A stretch of DNA of 64,000 nt from Salmonirosea aquatica (lineage in GTDB: Bacteria; Bacteroidota; Bacteroidia; Cytophagales; Spirosomataceae). A model generated the notes under the pieces. It did no database searches and was not told the DNA's origin. It saw only the letters and a list, made by a program, of their open reading frames with translations. Shown here piece after piece: positions 1-7,680 of the stretch; the first letter of the stretch is position 1, and each line of letters opens with the position of its first letter. A program made the translations under genes and the position numbers. The stretch lies in NCBI RefSeq assembly GCF_009296315.1, contig NZ_WHLY01000002.1, positions 4,004,501-4,068,500 of the forward strand, in the 5' to 3' direction.

Positions 1-631
1 CCAGCGGCTGGAACACGTTCTGCTGCATCCAGTCCGGGAATGTTTGTTTACTAACACGGCTGACGATTTCAGCCAGCAGGGTATAGCCCGTATTGCAGTA
101 GGCATAGGCTGAGCCAGGTTCAAAGTTCAGCTCCCGCTGCCGCTTGATGAGGTTAAAAATATGGTCTTTGGTAATGACATCATCCAGCCCCCGGCCCGAC
201 ATGGCCAGCAGGTTCCACTGGTCGCGCAGGCCGCTGGTGTGGTTGAGCAGGTGCCGGAGGGTAATGGTTTTGCCAAAGTCAGGTACCTCCGGCACATACT
301 TCCGGATGTCGTCGTCCAGCGCTAGTTTACCCTGCTGCGCCAGCAGCACAATGGCGTACGCCGTGAACTGCTTTGATACTGATGCCACGTGGAAGATCGT
401 TTCGGGGGTAATGGGCGCACCCGTTTCCAGGTCGGCTTCGCCGAATCCTTTGGCATATATGAGCTTCCCTTGGTGTACCACGCCCACGGATGCTCCCGGC
501 ATACCAGGCTTGTTCCATTCCGTAAAGAGAGAGTCTGCTTTGGCAGACAGTGGTGGCGTTTGGGCTTGGACCGAGCAAGGGCCGGCCAGCAGGTAGGCGA
601 CCAGGAACAGGGTGTAAACGAATGGCTTCAT
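1..631 (-). CDS. Serine hydrolase, beta-lactamase family (class C / esterase type), 3' end cut by window edge
   Basis: The reading frame opens with ATG at 631 and runs off the left edge after 210 codons. It begins with a hydrophobic signal peptide (MKPFVYTLFLVAYLLAG) cleaved near SVQAQ. The sequence then shows the hallmarks of the class C beta-lactamase/penicillin-binding superfamily: an SxxK motif (SVSKQ, after IFHVA), an NHTSGLRDQW segment, and a YxN motif (YCNTGYTLLAEIVS). These supply the nucleophilic serine, the general-base lysine and the tyrosine. Family members of this type are exported D-Ala-D-Ala peptidases, esterases or beta-lactamases; the substrate cannot be told from sequence. 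The C-terminal part with the HxG/KTG motif lies outside the window. Several antisense frames over this stretch are shadows. Confidence 0.88.
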   Translation of the reverse strand, partial: MKPFVYTLFLVAYLLAGPCSVQAQTPPLSAKADSLFTEWNKPGMPGASVGVVHQGKLIYAKGFGEADLETGAPITPETIFHVASVSKQFTAYAIVLLAQQGKLALDDDIRKYVPEVPDFGKTITLRHLLNHTSGLRDQWNLLAMSGRGLDDVITKDHIFNLIKRQRELNFEPGSAYAYCNTGYTLLAEIVSRVSKQTFPDWMQQNVFQPL

Positions 632-681
632 ACAGACAGGCCGTTTGGATAGCTAAAAATGAGGGTTTGGTAGTCAGGCGA

Positions 682-885
682 TTAGACCACAAGGTACCTG
701 TCTGGACCGGGAAGAACTACCCAAAAAGGGCAGACGGCCGCACAAATGGGTGAGTGGCACTCCTTGTCCCGATTTCCATCTTGCCAGAACCTATATTCCT
801 TCACGTTCGCCTCAAGCTTACCTGGGTAAGCAAAGTGTTGCAGCATCTGCCGCTGCAATGAGATGGAAGTGATTTGATAATCCAT
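682..885 (-). pseudogene. Probable remnant of a REP-associated (Y1/IS200-like) transposase
   Basis: A 67-codon frame starts at ATG 885 (GTG at 888 is possible) and overlaps the stop of the receptor gene upstream. The middle contains KEYRFWQDGNRDKE, which resembles the FWQ-GN/H-KE segment before the C-terminal helix of Bacteroidota REP-associated tyrosine transposases. No HUH motif and no downstream helix with the catalytic Tyr are present, and the tail after residue 40 looks out of frame or random. I read it as a decayed fragment, not a working protein. An unrelated small coupled protein is the alternative. Confidence 0.4.
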
Positions 886-3311
886 CACCTCCCTACACGC
901 TTCATCTCCTCGATCTCACCACGTTTATTACTGTCAATTTTGCCACCCAGGGTTCTGGAATAGGAGATTTTGATGATGCGGTAGAGGGCGGATTCATCCC
1001 GCCAGTCGGAGACCGTGTTGATGTGAAACACAATGGGCGTCATGCCGCTAATGTGGGTGTGTACTTTCATACTTTGAAACAAATCGGGTAGGGTAAGCTG
1101 AAAACTACCTCTGTTATATTTCAGTTTTTTGGCGAGGCCCAGGTTTACTATTCCGAAGCCATTGGCGCGGTTATGCCCGTCATACACCGGCAGGTTTCGC
1201 CAGCCGCTCAGCTCCAGCTCCATAGCAAACGGTAGCTTGAAATTAGAACTGAAACTAATGCCCTGAAAAACATAGGCCTTCGCCGCCACCGAAGGTGTAT
1301 ACGAGATCTGATATTTCCTCAAAGAAGTGGTGCTGCTCACCGAGAGATTCCACCAGTTGACCAGCCGCAGCGGGACAGTGAGAAACAGTGTGAGGCTCTT
1401 TATATAATCCAGGTTTTGAGGCGAAGAAATACCTATATTCTGCTCGGAATTGGTAGTAATCTGATGCCGCAAAATAGGGTGCAATTCATGCTGGAAAGCA
1501 AGGCTGGTGCTCAGAACCGGGACGTTCAATTCTACTTTGATCTGATTATTGATGGCCGGTTTCAGCTTCGGGTTTCCGGAGAAAACAAAGGTGGGGTCAT
1601 TATAGAACAGGTTGGAAACCAAATCGGTGTAGAGCGGTCGAGTAATGCGTCGGGTATAGCCCAGTTGCCAGCGGTAGCTTTCTTTCCACTCTTTGTTTAC
1701 TAAAAAGGAAGGAAAAAAGCCGGTAATGCGGAAGGGTTGCTCTTCGGCGTTCAGGTCTCTTCGCCAGTATTCGTACCGCAAACCGCCGTGCAACTGGATG
1801 TTGGGTCCCAACTGAAACTGAAACTGCGAATACGCCGCCAGCACTTTCTCCTTCCCAAAAATCAGACTTTGGGAACGGGTATCGGGTTGCCATACACCAT
1901 CGATCAGGCTTTTGATGCTGCTGTCGTTTTCGTTGTTAGACCAACTGGCTTTGACTCCGAAGGTTCCCCGCAACTTTTTGCTAAAGGTTTTCTCATAATC
2001 CATTTTGGCCACTCCCACGCGGATGTTCGAGAGGCTCTGCCCGCGGTTTCCGCTGGTATAAATGGCGGAGGGAGAAACGGCAGGCTCGCCGTTGCGGTCG
2101 TAATATTTCGAATCGATCGTAGTCGGACTGTCGTTCAGATAGGTGAGCACACTGAGGTCGAGGCCCAGCGTATTTCCTTCTCCCCAGTTTTTGTTCATAT
2201 ACAACGAACCGATGAGGTTGGACCGCCTACTGTGGCCATCAGAAAGTCCTTTCAGGGATAAATAACCAAAGGCCTCTGTATCCCAGGCGACGTTGTTATT
2301 GGATAAGTTATGGTTTTGGGCGAGGGACAAAATCCAGTCGGTACCTAGACTGAAGCCATTTTTGGGACGATACTCAGCGGCCAGATTTAGGGTATGGCCG
2401 TTCTGTGTTTCCTTACCAAAGGTAGAGAACTCCGCACTTCCACGGCCACCCAGTATCCAGGGTTTCTGGCTCGTTCCAAATCCCTCAAAACCCGAGCGAC
2501 GCACATCCCGTGCATAGCCGTAGCTGCCGGTCAAACTCACTTTTTGCCAGTTTTTCTGATAGTTCATGGCCAGTGAGGCTTTTTCTCCAAAGCCGTACCC
2601 GCCCATAATCGTAAAACCAAAACGGCTTTTTTTACTGTCAGCTTCGTTCATGATGATGTTGATGATCCCTGCACCTCCATCGGCATCGTAACAGGCAGAG
2701 GGAGAGGTGATGAGCTCCACTTTTTCGATGTTATCGGCCAGGGTGTTTTCCAGCAGGCCCATCGCCTCCTGCTGACTCATCATTACCTTGCGGCCGTTTA
2801 TCATGACCGTCACACCCGATAGCCCGTTCAGGTTGAACTGACCGTTTTGTCGGTCAGTCATTACACCGGGCAGGCGTTCCAGCAGTTGCAGGGCATTGCT
2901 GCCTTTGGTAAGCAGGCTGTTTTGCACATTCACCACCTTGCCAAAGGGCGTTTGCTGCACCAGATCACGGCGGGCCGAGACTACCACCTCTTCCAGCTGG
3001 CTGCTCTCATTTTCCAGCACAATCGCTCCCAGATTCAGGGAATCCGACAGTTCCAAAGCAAGTACATAGTCGGTATAACCAATGCTGCTGCATTTCAGAA
3101 AGTATCGGCCGGGAGAAACGGCCGGGATACGAAAGCGACCTTCCTCATCGGTCCCCTGCCCGGACACATAGCTGCTATCGGGCAGGCGGTGCAAAATAAC
3201 GTTGCCAAAAGGGACAGGCTTATTTTGGGTATCGGTCAGTAGTCCGCTCAATTGTGCCCAAGTTGGCAAACAGGCTGTTGAAGTGAGAAAAAGGAAGAAG
3301 AATCTGCGCAT
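885..3311 (-). CDS. TonB-dependent-receptor-like outer-membrane beta-barrel protein
   Basis: 808 residues. A signal peptide ending in WAQ is followed by a CarboxypepD_reg-like beta-sandwich at about residues 20-105 (LLTDTQNKPVPFGNVIL, VSPGRYFLKCSSIGY), a plug-like domain at about 115-235 (LLERLPGVMTDRQNGQF, VTVMINGRKV, IEKVELITSPSACYDADGG, GIINIIMN), and a long C-terminal barrel of alternating beta strands of the outer membrane protein beta-barrel family. Such proteins sit in the outer membrane; whether this one imports a ligand is unknown. No TonB box was identified and no SusD partner is adjacent. It is transcribed divergently from a LytS/LytTR two-component pair, whose regulator may control it through the shared intergenic region. 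Confidence 0.88.
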   Translation of the reverse strand: MRRFFFLFLTSTACLPTWAQLSGLLTDTQNKPVPFGNVILHRLPDSSYVSGQGTDEEGRFRIPAVSPGRYFLKCSSIGYTDYVLALELSDSLNLGAIVLENESSQLEEVVVSARRDLVQQTPFGKVVNVQNSLLTKGSNALQLLERLPGVMTDRQNGQFNLNGLSGVTVMINGRKVMMSQQEAMGLLENTLADNIEKVELITSPSACYDADGGAGIINIIMNEADSKKSRFGFTIMGGYGFGEKASLAMNYQKNWQKVSLTGSYGYARDVRRSGFEGFGTSQKPWILGGRGSAEFSTFGKETQNGHTLNLAAEYRPKNGFSLGTDWILSLAQNHNLSNNNVAWDTEAFGYLSLKGLSDGHSRRSNLIGSLYMNKNWGEGNTLGLDLSVLTYLNDSPTTIDSKYYDRNGEPAVSPSAIYTSGNRGQSLSNIRVGVAKMDYEKTFSKKLRGTFGVKASWSNNENDSSIKSLIDGVWQPDTRSQSLIFGKEKVLAAYSQFQFQLGPNIQLHGGLRYEYWRRDLNAEEQPFRITGFFPSFLVNKEWKESYRWQLGYTRRITRPLYTDLVSNLFYNDPTFVFSGNPKLKPAINNQIKVELNVPVLSTSLAFQHELHPILRHQITTNSEQNIGISSPQNLDYIKSLTLFLTVPLRLVNWWNLSVSSTTSLRKYQISYTPSVAAKAYVFQGISFSSNFKLPFAMELELSGWRNLPVYDGHNRANGFGIVNLGLAKKLKYNRGSFQLTLPDLFQSMKVHTHISGMTPIVFHINTVSDWRDESALYRIIKISYSRTLGGKIDSNKRGEIEEMKRVGR

Positions 3312-3413
3312 GTCTTTTTTGGCTTCAAAGAAAGGAAGCCGAAAAGAGTCTTGCAGAAATTCTTGATTTTCAGTAGTATTAATTTGATAATCGGCAGTTT
3401 TGGTGGTCCTTCC

Positions 3414-3446
3414 CCATTGGTCAATTTATTCCTGCCATTGGTCAAT
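3414..3446. promoter_or_regulatory. Paired direct repeat, candidate LytTR operator
   Basis: The 12-mer CCATTGGTCAAT occurs twice without mismatch, at 3414-3425 and 3435-3446, a spacing of 21 bp or two helical turns. LytTR regulators typically bind two imperfect 9-bp direct repeats about two turns apart. The site lies between the divergent receptor gene and the LytS/LytTR operon, 57 bp before the kinase start. The repeat is seen directly; the binding protein is inferred. Confidence 0.5.
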
Positions 3447-3502
3447 ATAGTTGATCCGATGAACCGTTCAGGCCCTACTTTCGCGACGATTTTTCTTTTT
3501 GA

Positions 3503-4567
3503 ATGATGCAGTGGATTTTAAAATACAAGCTATACCACATTCCGTTTTGGGTGGCTTACCACCTGATGTGGCTGCTGATCAATACCGATGGACTGCATAA
3601 TTCCTGGCATTACCTTTTTGGCGGAGAGGTGCCGGTGAAGTTTTTGGGATACATCATTTTTCAGGCTGCCGGGGCCTATTTCAACCTCTATTTTCTGATT
3701 CCCCGCTTTCTTTCCGAGGGGCGTTACGGCCTTTATTTTATTGGCGTGGTACTTACCATCCTGATCTGTACAGCTCTGATTACCAGCGGATATTACCTGA
3801 ACGCTTATCTTTCAGATCTCACTTTTCAGGAGCTTTTTGGCAGGCCTCCTTCTGATTTCCTGTACATTTTCTCCCGCATGTGTCTGCCTTCCACCGCCGC
3901 CAGCATGACCCTGGCCATGAGTGTGAAACTGGCCAAAAACTGGCTGCAAACCGAGCGGGAAAAACTGACGCTGCAAAAGGAGAATCTGGAGACTGAACTG
4001 AAGTACCTGAAATCACAGATTAACCCGCATTTTCTGTTCAATACCATTAATTCCATTTATGTGCTGATTCACAAAGATGCTGATCTGGCTTCCGAGTCGC
4101 TGGCTTCTTTCTCAGACATGCTGCGGTATCAGCTATACGAATGCAATGATTCGTATATTCTCCTGCGCAAGGAGCTGAATTTTCTGGAAGATTTCATCAA
4201 GCTGGAAAGTCTGCGGCTGTACGATGATCAGACGGAACTGGCTTTTGACCTGAGTCAGCAGGTGAGTGAGCATCTAAGGGTTGCTCCGTTTATCCTGCTG
4301 CCTTTTGTGGAAAATGCCTTCAAACACGTTTCCAGGGATAAAATCCGGGCCAATTTCATCCACATGCAGCTGTCGGTCTGCGATAAAAATCAACTGCACT
4401 TGAGACTGGAAAACAGCAAAGAAAAAGGCAGTGGAAATGAATCATCGGGCATTGGACTGGCCAATGTGAAACGCCGGCTAGAGTTGATTTATCCGGGAAA
4501 GCATGACCTGGAAATCAGGGACAAAAATGATATCTTTAAGATAGAACTAAAACTGGATTTGGGGTGA
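3503..4567 (+). CDS. LytS/YehU-type sensor histidine kinase
   Basis: 354 residues. Four hydrophobic segments occupy roughly residues 10-130, followed by a short coiled coil (LQTEREKLTLQKENLETELK) and the His_kinase domain (PF06580) with its phospho-acceptor box QINPHFLFNTINSIY; the acceptor is His176. The ATP-binding part shows PFILLPFVENAFKH (N box) and SSGIGLANVKRRLELIY (G box). The protein is a membrane kinase that phosphorylates the LytTR regulator encoded next. Two ATGs open the gene (3503 and 3506). The stop overlaps the regulator's GTG start by four bases (GTGA), so the pair is translationally coupled. Confidence 0.95.
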   Translation: MMQWILKYKLYHIPFWVAYHLMWLLINTDGLHNSWHYLFGGEVPVKFLGYIIFQAAGAYFNLYFLIPRFLSEGRYGLYFIGVVLTILICTALITSGYYLNAYLSDLTFQELFGRPPSDFLYIFSRMCLPSTAASMTLAMSVKLAKNWLQTEREKLTLQKENLETELKYLKSQINPHFLFNTINSIYVLIHKDADLASESLASFSDMLRYQLYECNDSYILLRKELNFLEDFIKLESLRLYDDQTELAFDLSQQVSEHLRVAPFILLPFVENAFKHVSRDKIRANFIHMQLSVCDKNQLHLRLENSKEKGSGNESSGIGLANVKRRLELIYPGKHDLEIRDKNDIFKIELKLDLG

Positions 4568-5292
4568 AACTAAAATGCATCATCACCGACGATGAACCAT
4601 TGGCCGGCGAAGGACTCGCCCGGCACATAAAGGTGGTGGATTATCTGGAGCTAATCGGGGTGGTGCAAAACCCTGTGGAATTGGATCAGCTCATGGAAAC
4701 CGAAAAGCCTGATCTGATTTTCCTGGATATAGAAATGCCGTTAATGAGCGGTATGGAATTACTGCATCTGAAAAACGCACTGCCCATGGTGATTTTAACC
4801 ACGGCCTATCCCAATTATGCTCTGGAAGCCTTTCAGTTTGACGTGATAGACTACCTTCTGAAACCCATAACCTTTAACCGGTTCTTTAAAGCCGTCAAAA
4901 AAGCCAGAGAATTGTACCTCCTGAAAAATCAGAAATTGCCCCACACGCCGATAACTCCCCCCGAACCCGATTATTTCTTCATTAAAAGCGAGGGTAAATA
5001 TGAAAAAATCCGTACCGATGCGATCAACTATATACAGTCGCTGCAAAACTACGTGATTATCCATACGGATAGAGGCAAATTCATGACGCTGATGTCTCTC
5101 AAATCGCTGGAAGAAAACCTCGATGCCGAACAGTTTTTGCGGGTGCATAAGTCATATTTGGTAGCTATTGCCAAAGTCACCCGCTTTGAAAATTCCGAAC
5201 TAAAAATCGGAGAAGACCTAATCCCCATCAGCCGGATGAATAAGGATTTTGTGATGGAGAAGCTGCTGGGCGAGCGTTATTTAGGGAGGTAA
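4564..5292 (+). CDS. LytTR-family response regulator
   Basis: 242 residues. An N-terminal receiver domain has the acidic pair DDE near residue 10, phospho-acceptor Asp55 (IFLDIEMPLMSG), and the LKPI lysine near residue 100. A C-terminal LytTR DNA-binding domain covers about residues 135-240 (FFIKSEGKYEKI, INYIQSLQNYVIIHT, FLRVHKSYLVAIAKV). It forms a two-component system with the overlapping kinase and probably acts on the direct repeat at 3414-3446. The start is GTG. The 3' end overlaps the tail of a truncated antisense DUF2200 copy. Confidence 0.95.
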   Translation: MKLKCIITDDEPLAGEGLARHIKVVDYLELIGVVQNPVELDQLMETEKPDLIFLDIEMPLMSGMELLHLKNALPMVILTTAYPNYALEAFQFDVIDYLLKPITFNRFFKAVKKARELYLLKNQKLPHTPITPPEPDYFFIKSEGKYEKIRTDAINYIQSLQNYVIIHTDRGKFMTLMSLKSLEENLDAEQFLRVHKSYLVAIAKVTRFENSELKIGEDLIPISRMNKDFVMEKLLGERYLGR

Positions 5293-5408
5293 AGAAGTTT
5301 TGGACGTTCATGCCTGCCTTTGCGCTCGACTTTGGTGAGGTAGTGCGGGTACACCGACGCAAAAGTCATTTTGGCCATTCGCTCGTTGTGCTCGGGCGCA
5401 ATATTCAT
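5277..5408 (-). pseudogene. Truncated copy of the DUF2200 gene (N-terminal 33 residues)
   Basis: The 43-codon frame begins MNIAPEHNERMAKMTFASVY and continues PHYLTKVERKGR. It matches the intact DUF2200 protein encoded at 6192-6557 except for a few substitutions, then diverges into HERPKLLYLPK and stops inside the antisense end of the response-regulator gene. DNA similarity to 6462-6632 extends upstream of the start through the palindrome at about 5444-5480. This is a 5' fragment left by a partial duplication; most of the domain is missing, so it is probably non-functional. Confidence 0.8.
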
Positions 5409-5443
5409 TTTCCAAAAATGTCTTTTTGTTAGAATTGCGTAAA

Positions 5444-5480
5444 CTCGCTAACACTGATTGCAAATTAAGGTTAGCGGGAG
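5444..5480. repeat. Degenerate copy of the 29-bp intergenic palindrome (copy 1)
   Basis: GCTAAC at 5447-5452 and GTTAGC at 5470-5475 form the outer arms, with a decayed interior (ACTGATTGCAAATTAAG). It sits 39 bp upstream of the truncated DUF2200 start, as copy 2 sits upstream of the intact gene. It is the least conserved of three copies. Confidence 0.7.
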
Positions 5481-5489
5481 ATGATACGC

Positions 5490-5885
5490 TCACCATTCAA
5501 CCTTGATCAAATCAGGGTACCAGCTAAACTTTTCATCGAAAGTTATTATTGGCAAGCCTTCGACTAAGGCCGTCGCCAGAATCATGCGGTCGAATGGATC
5601 TTTGTGATCTTCAAGTAAAGGAATTTCACTGTACGCCAAAATGTGAGAGTGTTCAATAGCCAGCGTCATTATCCTTTGGATTTGGCTGTTTTCAATCAGA
5701 GATATCAATCCTTTTTCAAGGCTGATTTTCCGAACCGCTATTTTGATGGCAATTTCAACGTAGCTGAACTGGCTGACGAAAATTTCGTTATCAGGATTTT
5801 TAATCAAGTCTTTGGCACGACTGGAAAGCCTTGAATTATCATCAGCAAACCAGATCAGTGCCTGCGTATCAACCAAATATCTCAT
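5490..5885 (-). CDS. PIN-domain ribonuclease toxin, VapC-like
   Basis: 131 residues, whole length one PIN domain. The acidic metal-binding residues are visible: Asp6 in YLVDTQALIWF, Glu44 in VSQFSYVEIAIKI, Asp near 94 and 99 in LEDHKDPFDRMILATA, and Asp near 117 in PIITFDEKF. The motif KDPFDR is typical of the type II toxin PIN subgroup. Such proteins are Mg2+-dependent RNases that cleave tRNA or other RNA until bound by their antitoxin. The partner is encoded immediately upstream with a 3-bp gap, giving the antitoxin-toxin order normal for VapBC operons. Confidence 0.9.
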   Translation of the reverse strand: MRYLVDTQALIWFADDNSRLSSRAKDLIKNPDNEIFVSQFSYVEIAIKIAVRKISLEKGLISLIENSQIQRIMTLAIEHSHILAYSEIPLLEDHKDPFDRMILATALVEGLPIITFDEKFSWYPDLIKVEW

Positions 5886-5888
5886 GAA

Positions 5889-6107
5889 TCACATGTAGTC
5901 ATTCAAATCATCCAATGGCTCGTTGAAGTCGTCGGCCATCCAGATTTGCCCCGCTAGCCCGCCGGCCACGCGTTCCTTTGCAGGCAGAATAGCCGGAGAT
6001 TCCTCTTCAAAAAAGGTAACGAGTACTTTCACCCTTTTGTGGGCAGGTGGGTTTTCGGTAAACTTCACCACGCCGTTGTCATAAATTCCTTCGATCGTTG
6101 TGAGCAT
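5889..6107 (-). CDS. Antitoxin of the PIN-domain toxin (AF2212/DUF104-like)
   Basis: 72 residues. The N-terminal half (TIEGIYDNGVVKFTENPP, RVKVLVTFFEE) has the short beta fold of the AF2212/DUF104-type antitoxins. The acidic C-terminal tail (WMADDFNEPLDDLNDYM) is the flexible segment that VapB-like proteins insert into the PIN active site. The gene ends 3 bp before the toxin start. By analogy with other systems it probably neutralises the toxin and autoregulates the operon; no operator was identified. Confidence 0.85.
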   Translation of the reverse strand: MLTTIEGIYDNGVVKFTENPPAHKRVKVLVTFFEEESPAILPAKERVAGGLAGQIWMADDFNEPLDDLNDYM

Positions 6108-6191
6108 AATGGTTTTTTTGTAGAAAGACTTTCCAAATATAAGGAAAATGACGGTAGGAAGGCCGGAGAGTACGAACTGCTTTTCGTTCTT

Positions 6192-6557
6192 CTACGCGGT
6201 TCTTAAAATCTTTTCCATCTTTTTGCCTTTCGCCAGTTCGTCCACCAGCTTATCAAGGTACCTTACTTTCCGGGTGAGTGGATTTTCAATTTCTTCGATC
6301 CGGTAGCCACAGATGACGCCCGTAATCAACTCCGCCCCCGGATTCAATTCTGCTTCGTTGAAGAATGTTTCAAAAGTCGCTTTCTCATCCATCAACGCTT
6401 GCCGTTTTTTATCGTCAAAACCAGTCAACCACGTGATAACCTGATGTAGTTCTTCTTTGGTCCTGCCTTTGCGCTCGACTTTGATAAGGTAGTGCGGGTA
6501 CACCGAGGCAAAAGTCATTTTTGCCATTCGCTCCTTGTGCTCGGGCGTGATCTTCAT
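6192..6557 (-). CDS. DUF2200 family protein
   Basis: 121 residues, matching the usual length of DUF2200 (about 115-120). Characteristic segments are MAKMTFASVYPHYLIKVERKGR, split here as MAKMTFASVYPHYL plus IKVERKGRTKEEL, then HQVITWLTGFD, ICGYRIEEIENPL and VRYLDKLVDELAKGK. The function of the family is unknown. Small soluble, lysine-rich protein with no signal peptide. A truncated copy of its 5' end lies at 5277-5408 on the other side of the PIN/antitoxin pair. A perfect palindrome at 6601-6629 lies upstream. Confidence 0.85.
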   Translation of the reverse strand: MKITPEHKERMAKMTFASVYPHYLIKVERKGRTKEELHQVITWLTGFDDKKRQALMDEKATFETFFNEAELNPGAELITGVICGYRIEEIENPLTRKVRYLDKLVDELAKGKKMEKILRTA

Positions 6558-6600
6558 GTTTCAGAAGGGTGTTTTTGTTTGAGTTATGTAAATTAATTTT

Positions 6601-6629
6601 GCTAACACCGATTTGAAATCGGTGTTAGC
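6601..6629. repeat. Perfect 29-bp palindrome (copy 2)
   Basis: Arms GCTAACACCGATTT (6601-6614) and AAATCGGTGTTAGC (6616-6629) are perfectly complementary around a single G. The element sits between the TIR gene stop (6638) and the DUF2200 start (6557), so it could act as a terminator hairpin for one and leader structure for the other. Related copies lie at 5444-5480 and 7622-7650, always between accessory genes. Confidence 0.9.
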
Positions 6630-6637
6630 GGGCTTTG

Positions 6638-7579
6638 TTAAAACTTCAAATCTTTGATTACACGATTTGCTGCTTTCGTAAAGTGATCATTGCTATGCCA
6701 ATTCGAAAAAAAAGCAATATTTCGATTATTACGAAGGTATGATGCCCATCCAACGTCTATCGAGAATACCTTTTCATCGATAGCTAAGGGAAACAATACA
6801 ATTCTATTTTCCCTGCGCTCTCTTTCAAGGGCCTTTTCAACTTCCTGCTCAACCCACTGACTATTGATAGAATTTTCTGATATTATTAGTATTACTTTAT
6901 CATGTATATTTATAGCTGAATCTATTGAAGAACGAATTTTATCTCCAATTTTCATGTCCTCTGGTGCAAACCAGCAATCAATCTTATTATGATCTAGATA
7001 AGTGTGTAATTTTCTAACGAATTGCTCATCCAAGCTTGAATAACTAATAAAGCAAGAATAATAATTGATACTTTTTTGCTGAAATATACTTAGATAATCC
7101 TGCATTTCAGCAGAAATGCCACAATTCACTAAAAGACTGCTAGGAATTTTTCCATTTGATTTTTGTAAAGTATCTGTACCCATATGAGATCGATCAAGGT
7201 GCTGTACATCATTTAGCCCAATTACTTCGGATAAATCATTGTCTACAAGGATGGTCACGCCCATAATTGAATAACTCATATTTGCTCCTCTAAGCTGTGT
7301 TCCGTTCAGATTCGCTATGTAAAAATTAGCATTTTGTAAGTTAGAATTTCTTAAATCTGTTCTTATTAATATAGATCCAGCAAAATCTGCATACGACAAC
7401 TCACAACCAGACAGATCAGCCTCACGCAAATCTGCCGTATAAAAATTTATACCTCTTAGATTTAGATCCCTTAGATCAGCATCAACCAAATCTGGCCATA
7501 TATGCATATTATTTTTTCTCCAATTATTCCAATATGATACACCTTTTTTAATCAAATCAACTTGTTCTTTATTTGCCAT
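6638..7579 (-). CDS. Pentapeptide-repeat protein fused to a C-terminal TIR domain, candidate defence effector
   Basis: 313 residues. Residues about 30-110 are pentapeptide repeats of the A(D/N)Lxx type (ADLRDLNLRG, TADLREADLSG, NLQNANFYIANLNGTQLRGA). A linker at about 125-170 (SHMGTDTLQKSNGKIPSSLL) resembles the spacer seen in other pentapeptide/TIR proteins. The TIR domain covers about 172-313 (YYSCFISYSSLDEQFVRKLH, CWFAPEDMKIGDKI, SINSQWVEQEVEKALER). The Glu in the SQWVEQE segment is at the place of the catalytic glutamate of TIR NADases. Bacterial TIR proteins commonly deplete NAD+ after phage sensing; that role is inferred. The gene is AT-rich relative to the core genome here and lies between two palindromes. 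Confidence 0.88.
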   Translation of the reverse strand: MANKEQVDLIKKGVSYWNNWRKNNMHIWPDLVDADLRDLNLRGINFYTADLREADLSGCELSYADFAGSILIRTDLRNSNLQNANFYIANLNGTQLRGANMSYSIMGVTILVDNDLSEVIGLNDVQHLDRSHMGTDTLQKSNGKIPSSLLVNCGISAEMQDYLSIFQQKSINYYSCFISYSSLDEQFVRKLHTYLDHNKIDCWFAPEDMKIGDKIRSSIDSAINIHDKVILIISENSINSQWVEQEVEKALERERRENRIVLFPLAIDEKVFSIDVGWASYLRNNRNIAFFSNWHSNDHFTKAANRVIKDLKF

Positions 7580-7621
7580 GACATATTTTTTATTTTATAA
7601 TGAAACTTATGGATATTATTC

Positions 7622-7650
7622 GCTAATACCGACTTAAAATCGATGTTAGT
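7622..7650. repeat. Diverged 29-bp palindrome (copy 3)
   Basis: GCTAATACCGACTT (7622-7635) pairs with AAATCGATGTTAGT (7637-7650) with two mismatches if G-U pairs are allowed. It lies between the stop of the membrane-protein gene (7681) and the TIR gene start (7579), 43 bp upstream of the latter, the same arrangement as copies 1 and 2. Confidence 0.75.
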
Positions 7651-7680
7651 CTTGTTCGAAAATCTTGTTTAGCAGGTTAT

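Noticed and set aside
5308-5496. 61-residue frame on the minus strand between the response regulator and the PIN gene
   Set aside because: It is a frame-shifted reading of the truncated DUF2200 copy; the real remnant is in another frame at 5277-5408.
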